Part shown: positions 35,842-47,149 of the stretch, piece by piece
Layout of the letters: every line of letters starts with the position of its first letter
Numbering within the stretch: the stretch's first letter is position 1
Assembly: GCA_051530055.1 (NCBI GenBank)
Contig: CM121343.1
Location: 5,332,001-5,396,000, forward strand
From: Neoechinorhynchus agilis
Lineage: Eukaryota; Acanthocephala
Reading direction: 5' to 3'
DNA length: 64,000 bases
Program-made: the position numbers and the translations under genes
Notes under the pieces: generated by a model
The model's database searches: none
The model's input: only the letters and a program-made list of their open reading frames with translations
Told to the model about the DNA's origin: nothing

Positions 35842-38800
35842 CTATGAAGAACTATTATTCGACAACCTGCAGCGTGTTGCAAGGTCCCTGAGGAGTGTCC
35901 TCACGTGAAGATGGGATAGCACATAAGATGAAGCTTGCGTATATCCTGGACCAACTTTAACACTATAACATGCTTCATTTTCGATGTCAGTTGGTAAAAC
36001 TTTAAAGGTTTCCTCGTCGCTGGGACTGTTGCCGACAGCTAAAATGAAGTTCCACGAATGTAAATTTAACCAAGGCTGAACACTTCTGCCCTTTTGAAAT
36101 CCGCTTTCTTTGATATCAATAACTTTGGAACTTTCAAAAACTTGTAACTTCGTATGTGCAGTCATTTCCATTAGCAGATCTTTAAATTCTCGAGTTCTTT
36201 GACTTCCTAGCTCAGGATCAACATTTCTGAAGTGCCACGCTACGGAGTTCTCTTTTTCTTCAATAACTGACCCTGGAGTTCTGTCAACAACGTCTTGTAC
36301 TAGACGAACAACTTCCGATTTCCAATCACTTGTTACATCAAATATTCTTTTTCAAACTTACTCAGAAAAGTACTTAAACGAAACTCATTGAGCAAGTCGA
36401 AAAAACCAAACTTTAAATTCACTAAATTCAACACAACAATAATCAACAACGAGTTAAAACAATTCAAAAAGTTAGTAGCCGAAATAGAATAAATGACTCA
36501 GGTGAAATTGTTTTTGCCACTCCTGTTTCAACCGAAGCCAAATCCCATGTTCAGCCACCATATCAAGATCCGAACAGTTGTCGAACCACTCCATCAGAGT
36601 CTTTCTATCCCGCCCTGTATTTAAAACTACAACGGTCTTTGAATCCCCGGATAATCGTTTAAGAATGGATATGAGTTCGAGGTCAGGTTTCGCCTGTATG
36701 GGATCGTTAGTGAACGGGATAAGAGTTCCGTCGTATGATAAAATAATCAAACGAGTATTCGCTTCCTGGAAATCGTCTAAGAGTTTCAAATGTTTTTCAC
36801 CGATTAGGAGTGGAACATTTCCGCACCGATTTTGATCAGCAGTATCAACTAGGCGATGAACAAAATCTATGGCCCAAGTAACGTTTTCCTTGCCATCAGC
36901 ATTGTTTTCATTTGATTTTGTTGTTTTAGATATTTGATCGTTCATTTCAATCAATCTTTGCTCCTGTTCCTCGACAGGCATTTGGAGCGCTCGTTTCAAT
37001 ACCTTTATGCATTCATCTTCGTTAGTGGAATCGACTCGAACACAACCTTGAAGATGATGACAACTAGCACTGATCTCACTAATTACGAGTATGCCGGTCT
37101 TGAGGTTCAACCTAGTTGATACGTATTCCATAGAAAACATATTGACACTAGTCAGTAAGGTTGGAATAAAAGCAATGTCGGATTGGGCGTAAATGTATCG
37201 CCGCTCAGATTTACTCATAGCTCTGTGCATCAAAATGACTGGCTTCCATGTAAGTGTAGCCAACTGACCATTTAGACGGCCAACTTGCTTACAAATATTA
37301 TCGATAATGTTCTCATCAAGCTCATCTACCTGAACGCTATCCGGAGGTGGAGTAGGAGGCCGTGGAATCCCATAGTATGTTTCACTGTTGTTACTACTAA
37401 TCGTAGTGAACCGATCGGCACAAGGGGTTAATACCTCAGCATCGGATGTGGAATTTGGCTCATTTTCTTCGCTGGCTTCATCTATCAGAAGGTAGATTAA
37501 TGTAATCTTGCCATGCAAATCTGGATTCTTTTCTAGCAAAGTTTTAAAAAGATAAATTGTACTGGACAGACATCGATTGCGAGAAGTATCATTTACCGCA
37601 ACCATATATTTTACTTTTGAGTCCGGCAAATCCGGATCCTGAGAATGCCCGCTACGACCGACAAGGAGCCACTCACTAACAGTTGATGCTAAGCTGCTCA
37701 CATCACCATAAGCCGACCTAAAGAAATCCACATCCACGCAAGGATTGAATGCGTCAACTCGAAGTTCGTGATTGTCGAGCATTATTCTGCCAAGGTCATT
37801 ATCCTTTCCAAGCAAATGGTAAACAGTAGTAAGGAAATTCCGAACCCAATGGTGAGTATAGAGGCCTATCAAATCACAACTTAGAAGACCATTCAGTAAG
37901 TCATTTCGCCAAGGCAGAAGACGATAAACTTCCTGATCCGGAAATGCACAGTGGAGGAAAAATCCAATTGGCGATGTACATCCTTCATCTCCACCAAAAG
38001 CTTCTCGGAGCATTGAAGGTAGCAACATCAGTTCATAGTCATTGACAAAAAATATATCGCTTGGTCGAGTGAATGCTCTTATGTTTTCGCAAAAGGTTTT
38101 ATTCATTTGGCGATAAGAGTCCCATTCGAGCTCTTCTACATATTGAACGTTGTGAGGAAGATAGTGAAACAATGGCCATATTGTACGACGAGCATACTCG
38201 TAGCAACCATGCTCAAGTTCATCAGCACTCAGAAACACGGGAATCATGTTCTTTTTACCCAATTCACTGAAAACTATTGCTTGTTCCGGGGAATGATGAG
38301 TAACCGGGCAGTTCAGGGAATCGAGTCCAGGCACCAGGAGACCGGGCCATCCAAACCACAGAATGTCGAACTGAGCGCGTTGAAGGGCGTTGAACAAGTC
38401 GGATATAAGCTCATGGGCCGGATCAAGCCTGGGGCTGACTGTACACTTGGGTGTTAAATCACCAGCAGCCGATCCTTTTTCCAACTTCACATTTACAGGC
38501 AACGAAAATGTCACAATGACCACACGTCTTCTAATTGACGTTGAGGAAAAGCTTCGACGTCCTGGGTCGTTACCTAGGGAGGATTGGCTCGTCTTTGAAT
38601 CCTAAAAACGAAAAAAGGGATGGTCAATCAATGCGCACTTACCTGCTGGGGGTTCCTGTCGAAAACCATTCTTCTTAACTCCGCAACGCGTTCTAGTGTC
38701 TTAAAAAGTAAAAGTTCGTTAATATTGTGCACCAATGACTTTGCCTTCTTTAAAGAAAAGATTAAAAGCCGCCTTGGGGACAAAATCTCTTCAGGGTATT

Positions 38801-39017
38801 TATTAACTAGAATATCAATGAATGTATTTTTGAAATAAAGCGGTCTTAATTGAAGCAAAAGTCGATTCTGAGATGATAAGTAGGAAGCGATGACTTCAAT
38901 TGTTTCGCAAGTTAACTTGCTTGATAAAAAGGCGTACAATATTGTGTGCATCTCCGAAACCAATCGGCAATTTAAAAATAAAATCATTTTAATTTCTTCA
39001 CCATATAAAACAACCAC
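35842..39017 (-). CDS. tps: Trehalose-6-phosphate synthase, nematode type, with phosphatase-like C-terminal domain
   Basis: Three exons stay in frame: 39017-38643, 38601-36533 and 36346-35842 (introns of 41 and 186 nt), giving 982 residues. Exon 1 is helical (EVIASYLSSQNRLLLQLRP), as in nematode TPS proteins. The GT20 domain shows FFVNDYELMLLPSMLREAF, GFFLHCAFPDQEVYRLLPW and MEYVSTRLNLKTGILVISE. The C-terminal HAD-like domain reads LSYDGTLIPF and NTGRDRKTLMEWF, then EHGIWLR and DWKSEVVRLVQ. TPS makes trehalose-6-phosphate from UDP-glucose and glucose-6-phosphate. Two oddities stand out. The phosphatase nucleophile Asp (DxDGT) is Ser, at 36736-36738. In the GT20 part the usual WVHDYHL is VNDYEL, and the RLDYxKG loop reads VNDTSRNRC. 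The true start may lie further upstream. Confidence 0.85.
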
Positions 39018-39020
39018 TTA
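38957..39020 (-). repeat. Segment of TPS exon 1 repeated at about 41130-41235
   Basis: The 5' end of the TPS first exon (CCAATCGGCAATTT...ATAAAATCATTTTAATTTC...ACCATATAAAACAA on the plus strand) recurs with few changes at 41175-41235. The likeness continues more weakly into the coding part (…GCACACAATATTGTACGCC against ACAAGATTGTGTGCC). Confidence 0.6.
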
Positions 39021-39700
39021 AATTTCCTGTGGGTTTTTTTAGAATGCGGCGTCGGTGGAAATTATCCATCGCCGGTGGTCTTGGGGATATATGCTCCGTC
39101 TGCAGTGATGGAATAAAGGTTTCTCCGAAACTAATTTTTTAAGCATTCTTATGAGTGGCTCAGTCCATACACGGCCGATCCCGGCTCCTCGGAAGGTATC
39201 TGAGAATCCGGAGGGATTCTCACAAACTAATAACTGTACGGTCTTGGGCATTGAGCGCCTTCCCAGACCGAAATCGATTCGGCCGTGTATGGAAAATCTT
39301 AAACAAATCTATAAAAAGAATTCTCTAAGATTTGACTTTAGCTCCAAAAGGCCATCATTACATGGAGAGCACAGAAGTGTAAACATTCATGTTTACTTGT
39401 TTGAATCTCCAGGAAGTTTCGGATTGAACGCGAAAACTAACCATATTATCGGTCAACATCTTAAGACAATATCGATATTTCTCTGAAATAATCTGCAAAT
39501 GAAGAAGTTGTTAGACACGCACTGTGATACGGACGACCACAGTTACAATGTGGCGGAAAGATGAAATCGATGGACAAAGACAAGGGATGATGGCGGCACG
39601 CCGTAGAATATCCAAGCGTCATCACCGAGGTCGTCAGTCAAAATCGAACGCGCTGCTCTGATGAGAAAAGCGACTCTGCGCGCACTGCAAAGTCTCGTCG
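39018..39700. other. TPS upstream region with SINE tail
   Basis: It contains the SINE core of copy d at 39184-39224 inside a palindrome (separate entry), unassigned AT-rich DNA, and a GC- and CpG-rich stretch from about 39590. No gene seen. Confidence 0.4.
39164..39293. repeat. Hairpin containing the SINE core (copy d)
   Basis: TCCATACACGGCCGAT at the left is inverted as ATTCGGCCGTGTATGGA at the right. Inside lies CTCCTCGGAAGGTATCTGAG AATCCGGAG, the core of the SINE family found at 13.4, 13.8 and 20.4 kb. Confidence 0.55.
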
Positions 39701-39702
39701 CG

Positions 39703-39718
39703 AATATGACGTCATATT
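39703..39718. promoter_or_regulatory. 16-bp perfect palindrome with CRE core
   Basis: AATATGACGTCATATT is fully self-complementary and centres on TGACGTCA, the consensus of CREB/ATF bZIP factors. It lies about 690 bp upstream of the TPS frame, in a locally CpG-rich stretch, which suggests a promoter element. Binding is inference. Confidence 0.5.
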
Positions 39719-39808
39719 GCGCGTTTCGGTTTATTACGAGCGCGGATTTGTTGCCCGGAAGAAACCTACAGTGAGTTTTTGATCAAATAAGGAGCTGTAA
39801 ACAAGTTG

Positions 39809-39874
39809 TTTGTGCTCTTTGGTACGACGGACGAAATATTGAGATCAATATCGATTTTTACCAAAGAACACAAG
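39809..39874. repeat. Short inverted repeat upstream of TPS
   Basis: TTGTGCTCTTTGGTA pairs with TACCAAAGAACACAA around a palindromic centre (TATTGAGATCAATA). The left arm includes ACGGACGAAATATTG, akin to the foldback family at 16.2 kb. Confidence 0.45.
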
Positions 39875-40852
39875 GGCAGCAATGATTCAAGCTTAAGAGT
39901 GACGAATTTGTGCTCGCTTTTGCGTATTAGATGTGCGTGTCGAAACGGTGTGATTTCGAAAGCCGTTTGACTTTGAGAACCTGTTATGTATGAGCCAATT
40001 TCTACGTTAGAAGAGGATGTTTATGCAGTTGCGTCATCAAGTTGAGAGTCATTATTTACCGCTTTAAACAAATAAATCATAATATTTTTATGTTAAGACG
40101 CAATTACGCATTTTATAGGGTTTATTTTGCCAAAACCTGATTTAACTCGATTAGAGAAAATAAATATCCGGACGCTTGCTCACACATTAGCCAAAACCTG
40201 AGTTAATCGTCGATTACAGTCGGTGTTTGTCGAGTTGGGGCGATAAAGTTTGTGTTTTGACAGCGCAAATATAACCATCAGGCTGATTGTGATCATGAAG
40301 CCTTGAATGTAATCCGTTATCGAACTTTCTTCGGGTTACTAATCGCCATTTTCGCTTCTACTGCGAAAAGAATTGTGGTTAACAAAAATATTTCTTAGCA
40401 CCCGAAGGATTTTCTCTACATGATTAAATAATATTTACATAGCTGGAAATCTCGAATTGATACCCAATCCTTTTTGCCTTATTCGTTCATGAATTCTAAA
40501 AACAGTTTCCTAATGGCATTTTTATCCAAATAAAAGGCCTCTTAATCTGTAATAATTTCTTTAACATTGCACTCGGATTATATTTATTAACTTACATCAT
40601 CAGATACGCTATAATTGATCAATCGATCGATAGTCCAGTTGGACGTATCTACAGTGCAACCTTGTCAAACATGAACGAATCGTAAAATAGTGTTTTTGTG
40701 TGTGTGTGCGTACAACGTATACAGCCGCGCAACCGTGATGCCGACGATGAATACGAGAACAACAATTAGCGTTCGTCGTCCGTTGCGCGGTCCCGCGCAT
40801 AAAGTTTAATGATTTGTATTATTATCTTCGGGGAAAAGATACTTTCTTTTGG
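39875..40852. other. Intergenic, no gene seen
   Basis: AT-rich with a CpG-rich patch and a (TG)n stretch near 40690-40800. A frame at 40609-40800 (-) is short and unrecognised. Confidence 0.4.
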
Positions 40853-41047
40853 TAATTTTGCCATCCCGGGGGGATTAAGTTCACTAATCTATATTTAACC
40901 GATATTTCGCCTCTCGGATAATTAGTTTCCTTTCATTTAGTTCCAAACAATGGCAAACCTCAGGGGGGAATGTCAGAATTATCCGAGAGTTGAAATATCG
41001 GTTAAATATAGATTAGTGGAGTTAAATTCCCGAGGGGTGACAAAACT
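40853..41047. repeat. Foldback (MITE-like) hairpin
   Basis: CACTAATCTATATTTAACCG at the left is inverted at the right (CGGTTAAATATAGATTAGTG), continuing into TCTCGGATAATT against AATTATCCGAGAG. The outer ends (TAATTTTGCCATCCC / GGGTGACAAAACT) are more worn. The unit is about 195 bp and non-coding. Confidence 0.7.
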
Positions 41048-41129
41048 AAGAAAAAGAAAATATTTAGTTTGGTCATGCGTTTTCATTTCAGATTGTCAGA
41101 TGTGATTAGGCGAAGAAATTAAAATGATT

Positions 41130-41235
41130 TTTAAACCACGTATTGTTTTGTGCGAGGCACACAATCTTGTACCTCTCCCAATCGGCAGTTTTAAAATAAA
41201 ATCATTTTAGTTTGTTCACCATATAAAACAATCAA
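41130..41235 (-). pseudogene. Partial duplicate of TPS exon 1
   Basis: This minus-strand segment matches the start of the TPS first exon (see 38957-39020) but its frame is broken by a stop and small changes (YGEQTKMILF, stop, NCRL against YGEEIKMILFLNCRL). It lies 2.1 kb upstream of the gene. It could be a duplicated exon relic, an alternative leader, or a dispersed repeat that was also captured as TPS coding sequence. Confidence 0.4.
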
Positions 41236-43260
41236 TATAAACAATTCAATCTTCAAACATTCTCATAATTGAAGGTTCGTATTGAGAATTAGGTATTTCT
41301 CTGAATTTCTAGCTGAGTCTAATTTTGGATTTGATGGAAAATGAGAATTAAAGCATTAAGGGGACAAGACTTAACAAAGAATCTAATGAATTTAATAAGA
41401 AGAAAGCGGTTAAATCTACTTCATCACTACTGGCTACAAAGTATAAGTGAACAGTGCAAACGCAATTTGAGTCTAGTGAATGCAACATAAATTTTAACTC
41501 AACGGTATTATTAGTAACTCGGGCAGAGTTTAAGTATTTGTAAAAAACAACCAATATAAACAGTTCAATCTCCATAAAAACAATCAGAGCCACCTTCGCA
41601 ACCCTCAATCGATTTTGAACACGTGACGATACGAGCGTCCAAAGCGGCCGATTAGCTTCGATTTTGGTGTCCATGACAGCTTATAGTACATTTACACGAT
41701 TATCTGTGGCGCGAACTGCATATAAGTAAGCTTGTGGCAGCCGATTTAAACGAATTCGTAAAAATCAAATCGACACCCAAGGTTTTGCGCCAAACATTAA
41801 TTTAGTTTGCAAAATGGTGTGTAAAGTTTTTGTAGATCTACGTTTTTGTTGAAACCTCAGTTGCCACATTTGGCGAAGCCTAAAAAACTTCAATGGTTAT
41901 TTCGTTTGATTATGTTGAATGAGATCAACAGGTTTCTTGAAAATTTAGATTTGATTGTTTGAAACCATAAACGAACGATGAAATTTCTCACCTTAATTAG
42001 GTTTTCCCATTCAGAAAGACGGTAAACCGAATAATGATTTATTAGGTACAATTCTCTGGACTAGATTTTTCCCTTTTTGGATCTCATAAGTTCGGCAAAA
42101 ATATTTTCATGGTCGCAGACGTGGATTCCTTTTAATTTCCATTCAGACAATGCCGTATTTTAAGACGCCCAAACGTTTCCATCTTGCTAAAACAATGTAA
42201 ACTTCGCCGCCTGTGGCTTTAAATTGGATACTTGAAGCGTCCCTACTGTCTAAGTCACCACCGAGACGCATTCCTAGAAAACCACGTTAAAGGCAGCTTA
42301 CTGTCTTTCACTCTTGCTCGGACAGCGAAGTGATACAAACAAGCTCAAAGTGTAGACGCGGCAACCGATGTGAAAGTCGAGAAGAGTCTACATTGGACGT
42401 ATGATATTCTTCGTCTTTGGAATGACTTTGTCACTATCTTAAGAAGGCATTTTTGATTCCTGAGGAGTCCCATTCTTTGCTCTATTAACACATCAGATGT
42501 CATTCGATTGTCGTAATACTTTGTGATAGATATATGATTTTCTCTGATTATACGGGAAGCGTGTTTGTAAGCAGCAGGCTTCCGCTCAGATGATATATAT
42601 TCCCAAGGAAATGCGATCTACACAATTCCCATGATAATTGGATAACCATATCTTGGAAATTGGAAAGAGAGCTTCTAATTGCTAATGCAATTAAGGTTAA
42701 TTTAAAAAGTATCAGGTTTTCGCGCACCGTTCATGCGTAATCTAAGCTTAAGGACAAAAATGAGCAATCGATTAACGTCGTAATTCATGCGGTAAGTGTG
42801 CAGATTATTGTTATGATTAGTAGTATGCACACCGGTACAATGTATTAATCATACTTCTCTTAGATATGCATGAAAGTAACTTTCTGTGTATTTTGATGGA
42901 TCATAAAGATACGTCTGTTAATATTCACATTCTTGAGAAGGATTACGTACAAAAATTTAAGTTATTTTTAACAAAAAAAAGGATTATATTCGGGGAAAAA
43001 GTGAATTTAAATCCGAGACGGCAAATTTAATAAAACAAACTATCCGTCTAGTGCCAACATTGACTTTCTTGGTCCATGAACCTCCAAAAAAGGTATATTT
43101 GAAAGGCAGAGAATTGTAAAGTTTGATTACGTTTTTACTTAATGTGTTCTCGGGGTGACGGGTACCGATAAGCTAGTAGACTCGTCTTGGATAGTCATGA
43201 CAGTCGACCTTGTCAAGCTGGGACATTAAAGTGGTTTTACTACATAGACGTGTATATATG
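41236..43260. other. Intergenic, no gene seen
   Basis: About 2 kb between the TPS side and Prickle. The minus-strand frame at 41348-41674 (108 residues, with a hydrophobic segment) is unassigned. Nothing else was recognised. Confidence 0.4.
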
Positions 43261-43804
43261 GTTCATGGGCATTTTTCGGTTAGTTCTCTCTCTCCCTCGA
43301 TGTAACTTCATATCGCCGAACGACTACACATTTTTCGATAACGGTCAGTGTCGCTAATTGGTTGTGCAAGAGTTCCTTTTCGTTGTTGCATTCGCATTCT
43401 AAACTGTCCTGAAATGGATGTTGTAATAACTAGAGGAACTTGTTGGTCTCATTGTGGTTTTCTGTCACACCATGTCGCCTTAGTCCCCGTATCTCTTCAC
43501 TTTTTTTGGATGTAGCATGGTAGTGGAGGTAGTATACTACTAGTTAGTACTAGTACTACACTATTCTACGACGCTCTATGACTGTATTTGACGAGTGTGT
43601 CGGTCGTGATAGTGGGTTAGATTCATCATTTAGAGGTGGTGGTGGTGGTGGTGGTAGTTTAGTTCCGCTGTCGTTAATCAACCTTCAATCAAAGCGCATC
43701 TACTCCGTCCCTTGTTTCTAAGTAATATTCGTAGATACTACTTTGGTCATTCACAAAACGAACAGAAAAAATTAAACCAGCCAACAAATACAACAAAAAA
43801 CGAA
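43261..43804 (+). promoter_or_regulatory. Prickle upstream region / 5' UTR
   Basis: A TATA-like GTATATATGG lies near 43250-43260, followed by a pyrimidine-rich CTCTCTCTCCCTC run. A palindromic patch (GTATACTACTAGTTAGTACTAG, shown in part) is at about 43532-43555 and a (GGT)n run near 43635. The exact transcription start is unknown. Confidence 0.35.
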
Positions 43805-46800
43805 ATGTCAACAGTAAGTAACAGAATACGCAACCGGAGAGGACCTATCGCCGATACTCGGGGTAGTGTCTCATCCCAACAAGAGCGAACGGAGGTGACA
43901 TTGCGGCAAAATGAACGCCAGTATAGGCCCAGTTCGGATGATGATTCCGGTTGTGCCATGGATGAGTACACATGGGTACCGCCAGGAATAAAGCTCCCCG
44001 AGTTGGTTTATCAGTACTATTCGTACCTACCGGAAAACAAGATACCTTACATCAACTCGATTGGTGAGCGCTACCGAATCAGACAACTGCTCCTACAAAT
44101 GCCACCTCATGATACGGAATCGAAGTACTGCCAAAATTTAACCGAACATGAAAAGCGGACGTTTGCAACTTTTGCTCAGCAAAGAAAGGAAAATGCTCTT
44201 GGAAGAGCCGTGGTTAGAGTTATCGACTGTGAAAATATGCCAGCTTGTGAAAAGGTATTTGTGAGAGAAAATGCGTTCGGCACAATGTTTTTCTGCCTAG
44301 TCGCTCATCGTGAAATGCGGTTGCTCTCTTTTTCTCGCAGCATTCCAGTTGAAACCGCCCGGAACTAAACAATCGCTCGAGAGCTCTCTATGTCACTCAC
44401 GATGATTAATCTTCTCGCGATAGATTCGTGCTTTCGGGTGATACTAATCGCCATGTCAATATTGCTGCTATGTTAGCGAAAGGTCAGTTATTTGAGAAAG
44501 ACAAATGCTGGATGCTGTATTAGATAAGGTGATACGCCGAGGAGAACTCGAGTGTTGTGCCTTCTCTAATGTACGATCTACATCAGTCTTTCTCAAAAAT
44601 ACATCAAGCTTCATCCGGAGTAATCATATGACATACCGATTAATGTTTTTACGAAAAGTCCAAATATTTTCACTTTGGTTTCATGACATATAGCAGTGTC
44701 ACTCCATTCCCTACTCAATATTTAGTGCGGGATCAATTTTCAAAAGAAATCATTGGCTGTGTGCTGCTCTCGTTTCGAATCCAAGAATCAAATATCTTTG
44801 CCGGACCCACTTCCACCACCCCCATCTCTCGGTATTCCTACAAAGATTCAAGCATCGCTTAGTGTGGAGTTGATTGGAACCGAAGCCGATCTGTCTATCA
44901 AGAATTCGACTAATTTCACGAATAATCAAGTGATTGAACCGTCACAAGAGGCGACCTCTTCGATTGCCTCCGCTCGGGGACTTTTCCATCCCAATTGCTT
45001 TACGTGCAACACATGTGAAGAACTTCTTGTGGATCTCACTTACTTTTACCACTGTGAGCTCGTCTACTGTGGTCGCCATTACTCAGAACTGATCAGGCCC
45101 CGCTGTTCAGCTTGCGACGAGATTATCTTCGCCGACGAGTGCACTGAAGCAGAGGGGCGTAGTTGGCACATGCATCATTTCGTTTGTAGCCAATGTGACA
45201 CTAATCTAGGCGGTGAAAGGTATATCCTACGGGACGGACATCCGTACTGCTGCACTTGTTTCGAAACCCTATTCGCCGAGCTGTGTGACACGTGCGGAGA
45301 CGCGATTGGAGTTGATCAAGGTCAAATGGCCCATGGAGGTCAACACTGGCACGCAACTCCTGAGTGCTTCTGCTGCCAGACCTGCCAATCACCCCTCCTG
45401 AATCGACCGTTTTTGCCAAAATTTGGTGCTATTTTCTGCTCAAGTGCGTGCGCTCGTTCCTGCAAGTTTGCTCCATCCTCTCAGTACAATGAAAGTAGCA
45501 AATGCCGTCGGGCCAATATATCGCCGGTATGTTCAACCAAATTGTACGAGGCGGATGCTACCGTAGACATTGAAAGTGATGCCGATGGAAATGTTGACCA
45601 ACAATCGCGGACAATAAGCTCCGCCTCTAGCTTGCAAGGCAACTTCCATCATGCGGACGAGGAGGAGGACGAAGATGAAGACGATGCAACTTTGGGTGGC
45701 AGCGGCGATACGGTCGAAATTAAAGAGAACGAACAGGAAGCTGCAAGTAAGAGCAAAGAAGCGACTCCCTTTTTCTTTAGTATAACTGAGACTAATGAGA
45801 ACAATGATGATGATTACAAAGAAGACATGCCACTTGATAGTAATGATAACACAAACCGGCCATCCTCCAAGGTAACAATAAGTGGCGAGCACTGTACGCA
45901 TAAAACCTCCGAGGTTAGCGCGAATAGCCACATCGAGCACGAGTCACCCAAAGTGGTAACCAAAAAAGACGCAGCCGTTTCAGCAGAAGAGAACATCTTG
46001 CTGAGAGAGACTTGCGTTGGCCCTAATCCCATGTCCTCGAACGGAGCCTGCAATTGTTGCTACTGCAACTACCACCACCATCATTGTTGCGTTTGCCACG
46101 GGACAGGATGTTCAGGGACACACGATACACGCATGTGCCATCCCGTCCGAGCTGAGACTAATGAGTTATGTATGTCAAATAATCCATCGTGCCACAATCG
46201 GTCATTGGGTCTCACAAACATTCGCGCTAACATTATTGATAAAATGTTTAACGAAGACTCTTCTCTTTCACGCCAGGTTGTCTTTGAAACGTCCAGGTCA
46301 AGGCATCAATGCAATCAATCTGATAATATTAACAACAGAAGACTAATTACATCTCAATCATTGGCGCCGACCGATGTGATACAAATGCCAGCGTGGTATG
46401 CACCACCACCACAATTACCATCAAAAAAATTTAATAGACGACATCCAAGCGCAAGTCGTCGACAATATGAAAGAGGTGCTGACCGAATCGACTTGGATCA
46501 ATCACCATCATTATCTAGCTCTTGCTCAACTTATCCATCAGATAAAGAAGATGATAGCGATTGCCATCTTCCTTCCCACCGAATAGATTTGGTAGTAAGC
46601 GATACGAAGCGAAAAAATGGATCTCGTAGATGCAGATCTGTACTAAATCGCAAAAACGCTGGTCACAGCGAGATGCAAATAGCGAGAAATTCAAATGTTA
46701 TATTAAATGAAAAGCACGGAACGTCAAAAAAGAACCAGACAATGAAGAATGATCATCGTTCCACATCGATGTATGGCAATAATGAAAGTACCACTCGTAG

Positions 46801-47056
46801 AGGGGTCCGGATATGTTATGTTGAGAACCCCGGGATGGTACCAAGAGGAACTGATTTACAAAGTCACCCACATAAACTATCGGTTGACGAAGGAAATACT
46901 GAATGTTTCAGTATTATTGAAGGCGACGATGGGAATAAGACTCTAAATGTTGTTATCAAGCCAAATGTAGCTTATGGAAATCCTAGAAATCCAGGATCAG
47001 CTCCCTGTGATACAGATGGCAACAGACGAAGGAACAAAAATTGCGCAATCTCTTGA
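43805..47056 (+). CDS. prickle: Prickle, planar cell polarity PET-LIM protein
   Basis: Exon 1 (43805-44254) encodes 150 residues. The PET domain (about 52-140) shows [29 protein letters not shown] and LGRAVVRVI segments. Exon 2 (44726-47056) joins in phase. CEK|CGIN starts LIM1, which then carries an insert of about 60 residues before [23 protein letters not shown]2 ([20 protein letters not shown]) and LIM3 ([20 protein letters not shown]) are near-identical to family consensus. A long low-complexity tail with acidic runs follows, plus a Cys/His-rich patch (about 46040-46140). The last four residues, CAIS, form a CaaX prenylation box as in known Prickles. Total is 926 residues. Prickle acts with Vang/Van Gogh at the membrane in planar polarity. 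The LIM1 insert may instead be an in-frame intron. Confidence 0.9.
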
Positions 47057-47143
47057 AGTCATTTTTTTCGTTCGAACTTATATACATATATACTAGTCCC
47101 TACTAAAAATGATTGTCAATCATCTAAAAATTAAAAACTATAG

Positions 47144-47149
47144 AATAAA
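47144..47149 (+). terminator. Poly(A) signal of Prickle
   Basis: AATAAA lies 87 bases after the stop codon; a second AATAAA occurs near 47260. Confidence 0.5.

Noticed and set aside
36472-36532. C-terminal residues after IWLR in the long TPS frame
   Set aside because: A GT donor at 36532 with the AG acceptor before 36346 keeps frame and links directly to DWKSEV; the extra residues are intron read-through.
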